This document shows, piece by piece, positions 5,374 to 6,973 of a stretch of 6,973 nt of DNA. A program made the position numbers and the translations under genes. Within the stretch, counting starts at the first letter, position 1, and each line of letters starts with the position of its first letter. Below the pieces are notes generated by a model. It made no database searches. It was not told where the DNA came from and saw only the letters and a program-made list of their open reading frames with translations. The stretch is from an uncultured Porphyromonadaceae bacterium (lineage in GTDB: Bacteria; Bacteroidota; Bacteroidia; Bacteroidales; Muribaculaceae): NCBI GenBank assembly GCA_947177605.1, contig CAMWUX010000063.1, positions 1 through 6,973 on the forward strand, read 5' to 3'.

Positions 5374-6973
5374 TTACTTGCCTTCGGAGAGTTTCTCCTT
5401 GAGAGCTGCGAGTGCCTCGAGGTCGCCGAAGGTAGTCTTTTCGATAGGCTGGTTGAGCATCGGAGTCTCTTCAGCACGCTTGGTAGCGGCGGCTGCACGC
5501 TTGGCCTTACGGGCCTCGTTGCGCTCTGCCTTAGCCTCATCTTCGAAGATACGGCTGTGGGAGAGGATGATGCGCTTGCTATCCTTGTTGAATTCGATCA
5601 CCTTGAAGTTGAGCTTCTCGTCGAGCTTGGCCTGTGTGCCATCTTCCTTCACGAGATGCTTGGGAGTAGCGAAGCCTTCCACACCGTAGGGAAGTGCGAT
5701 CACGGCACCCTTCTCTACCATCTCGATGATGGTGCCTTCGTGTACGGAGCCCTGAGTGAAGATAGTCTCGAATACATCCCAGGGATTCTCTTCGAGCTGC
5801 TTGTGGCCGAGGCTCAGACGACGGTTGTCCTTGTCGATTTCGAGCACCTGCACTTCGATGGGAGCACCGATCTTGGTGAATTCACCGGGGTGCTTGATCT
5901 TCTTAACCCATGAGAGGTCGGAGATGTGGATCAGACCGTCTACACCCTCTTCGATCTCTACGAATACGCCGAAGTTGGTGAAGTTGCGCACCTTGGCGGT
6001 GTGCTTGCTGCCCACGGGATATTTGGTTTCGATATCTTCCCAGGGATCGTTCTTGAGCTGCTTGAGACCGAGGCTCATCTTGCGCTCGTCGCGGTCGAGG
6101 GTGAGCACTACGGCTTCTACCTCGTCGCCTACCTTGAGGAAGTCCTGAGCCGAACGCAGATGCTGGCTCCACGACATTTCGCTTACGTGGATAAGACCCT
6201 CTACGCCGGGAGCGATTTCGATGAATGCGCCGTAGTCGGCCATCACTACTACGCGGCCCTTAACCTTGTCGCCAACCTTGAGCTCGCTGTCGAGAGCTTC
6301 CCAGGGATGAGGCATGAGCTGCTTGAGACCGAGTGCGATACGCTTCTTTTCGTCGTCGAAGTCGAGGATTACCACATTGAGCTTCTGGTCGAGCTCTACC
6401 ACTTCCTGCGGATGGCTTACGCGGCCCCAGGAGAGGTCGGTGATGTGGATAAGGCCGTCTACGCCGCCGAGGTCGATAAACACACCGTAGGAGGTGATGT
6501 TCTTGACAGTACCCTCGAGGATCTGACCCTTTTCGAGCTTGGCGATGATTTCGCGCTTCTGCTGCTCGAGTTCGGCTTCGATGAGTGCTTTGTGGCTTAC
6601 CACTACGTTCTTGAATTCCTGATTGATCTTCACAACCTTGAATTCCATGGTCTTGCCTACAAACATATCATAGTCGCGGATGGGGCGTACATCGATCTGC
6701 GAGCCGGGGAGGAACGCTTCGATGCCGAATACATCCACGATCATGCCGCCCTTAGTGCGGCACTTGATGTAACCTTTGATAACTTCGTCTTTTTCCAGAG
6801 CCTCGTTGACGCGATCCCAGGAGCGGGCTGCACGGGCTTTGCGGTGGGAGAGGATCAGCTGACCCTTCTTGTCCTCCTGGTTTTCGATGAATACCTCTAC
6901 GGTGTCGCCAACCTTAAGGTCGGGGTTGTAGCGGAATTCGTTCATGGGGATGATACCGTCGCTCTTGTAGCCG
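5374..6973 (-). CDS. rpsA: 30S ribosomal protein S1, N-terminal part outside the window
   Basis: S1 binds mRNA on the small ribosomal subunit and helps start translation. The frame is open from the right edge to the TAA at 5374-5376, giving 532 visible residues; the ATG at 6945 is internal, since the conserved GYKSDGIIP precedes it in frame. Numbering visible residues, there is the tail of S1 domain 1 (1-45), then S1 domains at about 62-128, 148-218, 231-305, 318-392 and 406-473. Domains 3-5 carry typical S1 signatures (SYGVFIDL...GLIHITDLSW, DYGAFIEI...GLIHVSEMSW, NFGVFVEI...GLIHISDLSW). The sixth is diverged (KGAVIALPYGVEGF). A charged, Ala/Lys/Glu-rich tail (474-532) ends in SEGK. About 60-80 residues should be missing upstream, which fits the roughly 600-residue Bacteroidetes S1. 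In species that hardly use Shine-Dalgarno pairing, S1 may matter more than usual. Confidence 0.97.
   Translation of the reverse strand, partial: GYKSDGIIPMNEFRYNPDLKVGDTVEVFIENQEDKKGQLILSHRKARAARSWDRVNEALEKDEVIKGYIKCRTKGGMIVDVFGIEAFLPGSQIDVRPIRDYDMFVGKTMEFKVVKINQEFKNVVVSHKALIEAELEQQKREIIAKLEKGQILEGTVKNITSYGVFIDLGGVDGLIHITDLSWGRVSHPQEVVELDQKLNVVILDFDDEKKRIALGLKQLMPHPWEALDSELKVGDKVKGRVVVMADYGAFIEIAPGVEGLIHVSEMSWSQHLRSAQDFLKVGDEVEAVVLTLDRDERKMSLGLKQLKNDPWEDIETKYPVGSKHTAKVRNFTNFGVFVEIEEGVDGLIHISDLSWVKKIKHPGEFTKIGAPIEVQVLEIDKDNRRLSLGHKQLEENPWDVFETIFTQGSVHEGTIIEMVEKGAVIALPYGVEGFATPKHLVKEDGTQAKLDEKLNFKVIEFNKDSKRIILSHSRIFEDEAKAERNEARKAKRAAAATKRAEETPMLNQPIEKTTFGDLEALAALKEKLSEGK
5778..6338 (-). repeat. 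DNA-level repeat inside rpsA with an 87-codon period
   Basis: Three copies of a roughly 39-base block begin at 5778, 6039 and 6300, spaced by exactly 261 bases. On the plus strand each reads cccagggat, seven variable bases, then gagctgcttg. They encode the ends of S1 domains 3, 4 and 5 (LGLKQL or LGHKQL) and the following Pro-Trp linker. The regular spacing reflects duplicated S1 domains whose linker stayed nearly identical in DNA as well as protein. Confidence 0.8.

Noticed and set aside
6943..6945. ATG at 6945 as the start of rpsA
   Set aside because: The conserved S1 residues GYKSDGIIP lie in frame just upstream, and the first S1 domain would be cut in half; the true start is outside the window.

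Overview
The window reads as chromosomal DNA of a Bacteroidales bacterium, possibly of the Muribaculaceae/Bacteroidaceae type. The reasons are a fused SecD-SecF translocase gene, a ribosomal protein S1 of the six-domain Bacteroidetes form, an SPII lipoprotein with an acidic stretch right after its cysteine, a close match to the Bacteroidetes promoter -7 consensus TAnnTTTG, and start codons preceded by A/T-rich DNA rather than Shine-Dalgarno sequences. The genus is an inference from remembered family features, not from a search.

All four genes lie on the minus strand and are transcribed from high to low coordinates. First comes rpsA (5374-6973), whose N-terminal coding part lies beyond the right edge; it ends at a convincing intrinsic terminator (5297-5334). 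Next is a predicted surface lipoprotein with a beta-sandwich-like N-terminal part and a parallel beta-helix (3803-5230). It is followed after 25 bases, with no terminator visible, by a sugar-kinase-like phosphotransferase of the NahK/APH family (2698-3777). Last is secDF (1-2565), the largest gene, which runs off the left edge so that only its first 855 codons are present.

The non-coding gaps are short. The rpsA/lipoprotein gap (5231-5373) holds the terminator, a 21-bp inverted repeat and a weak promoter candidate. The kinase/secDF gap (2566-2697) holds a good promoter candidate and, directly at the predicted 5' end of the message, a 12-bp hairpin. The layout therefore suggests three transcription units: rpsA alone, lipoprotein plus kinase, and secDF.

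Most of the window is housekeeping: translation (S1) and protein export (SecDF). The less ordinary parts are the lipoprotein-kinase pair, whose substrate and purpose cannot be read from sequence, and the structured secDF leader. I see no mobile element, CRISPR array, tRNA, rRNA, toxin-antitoxin or defence gene, and no clear sign of an undescribed system.
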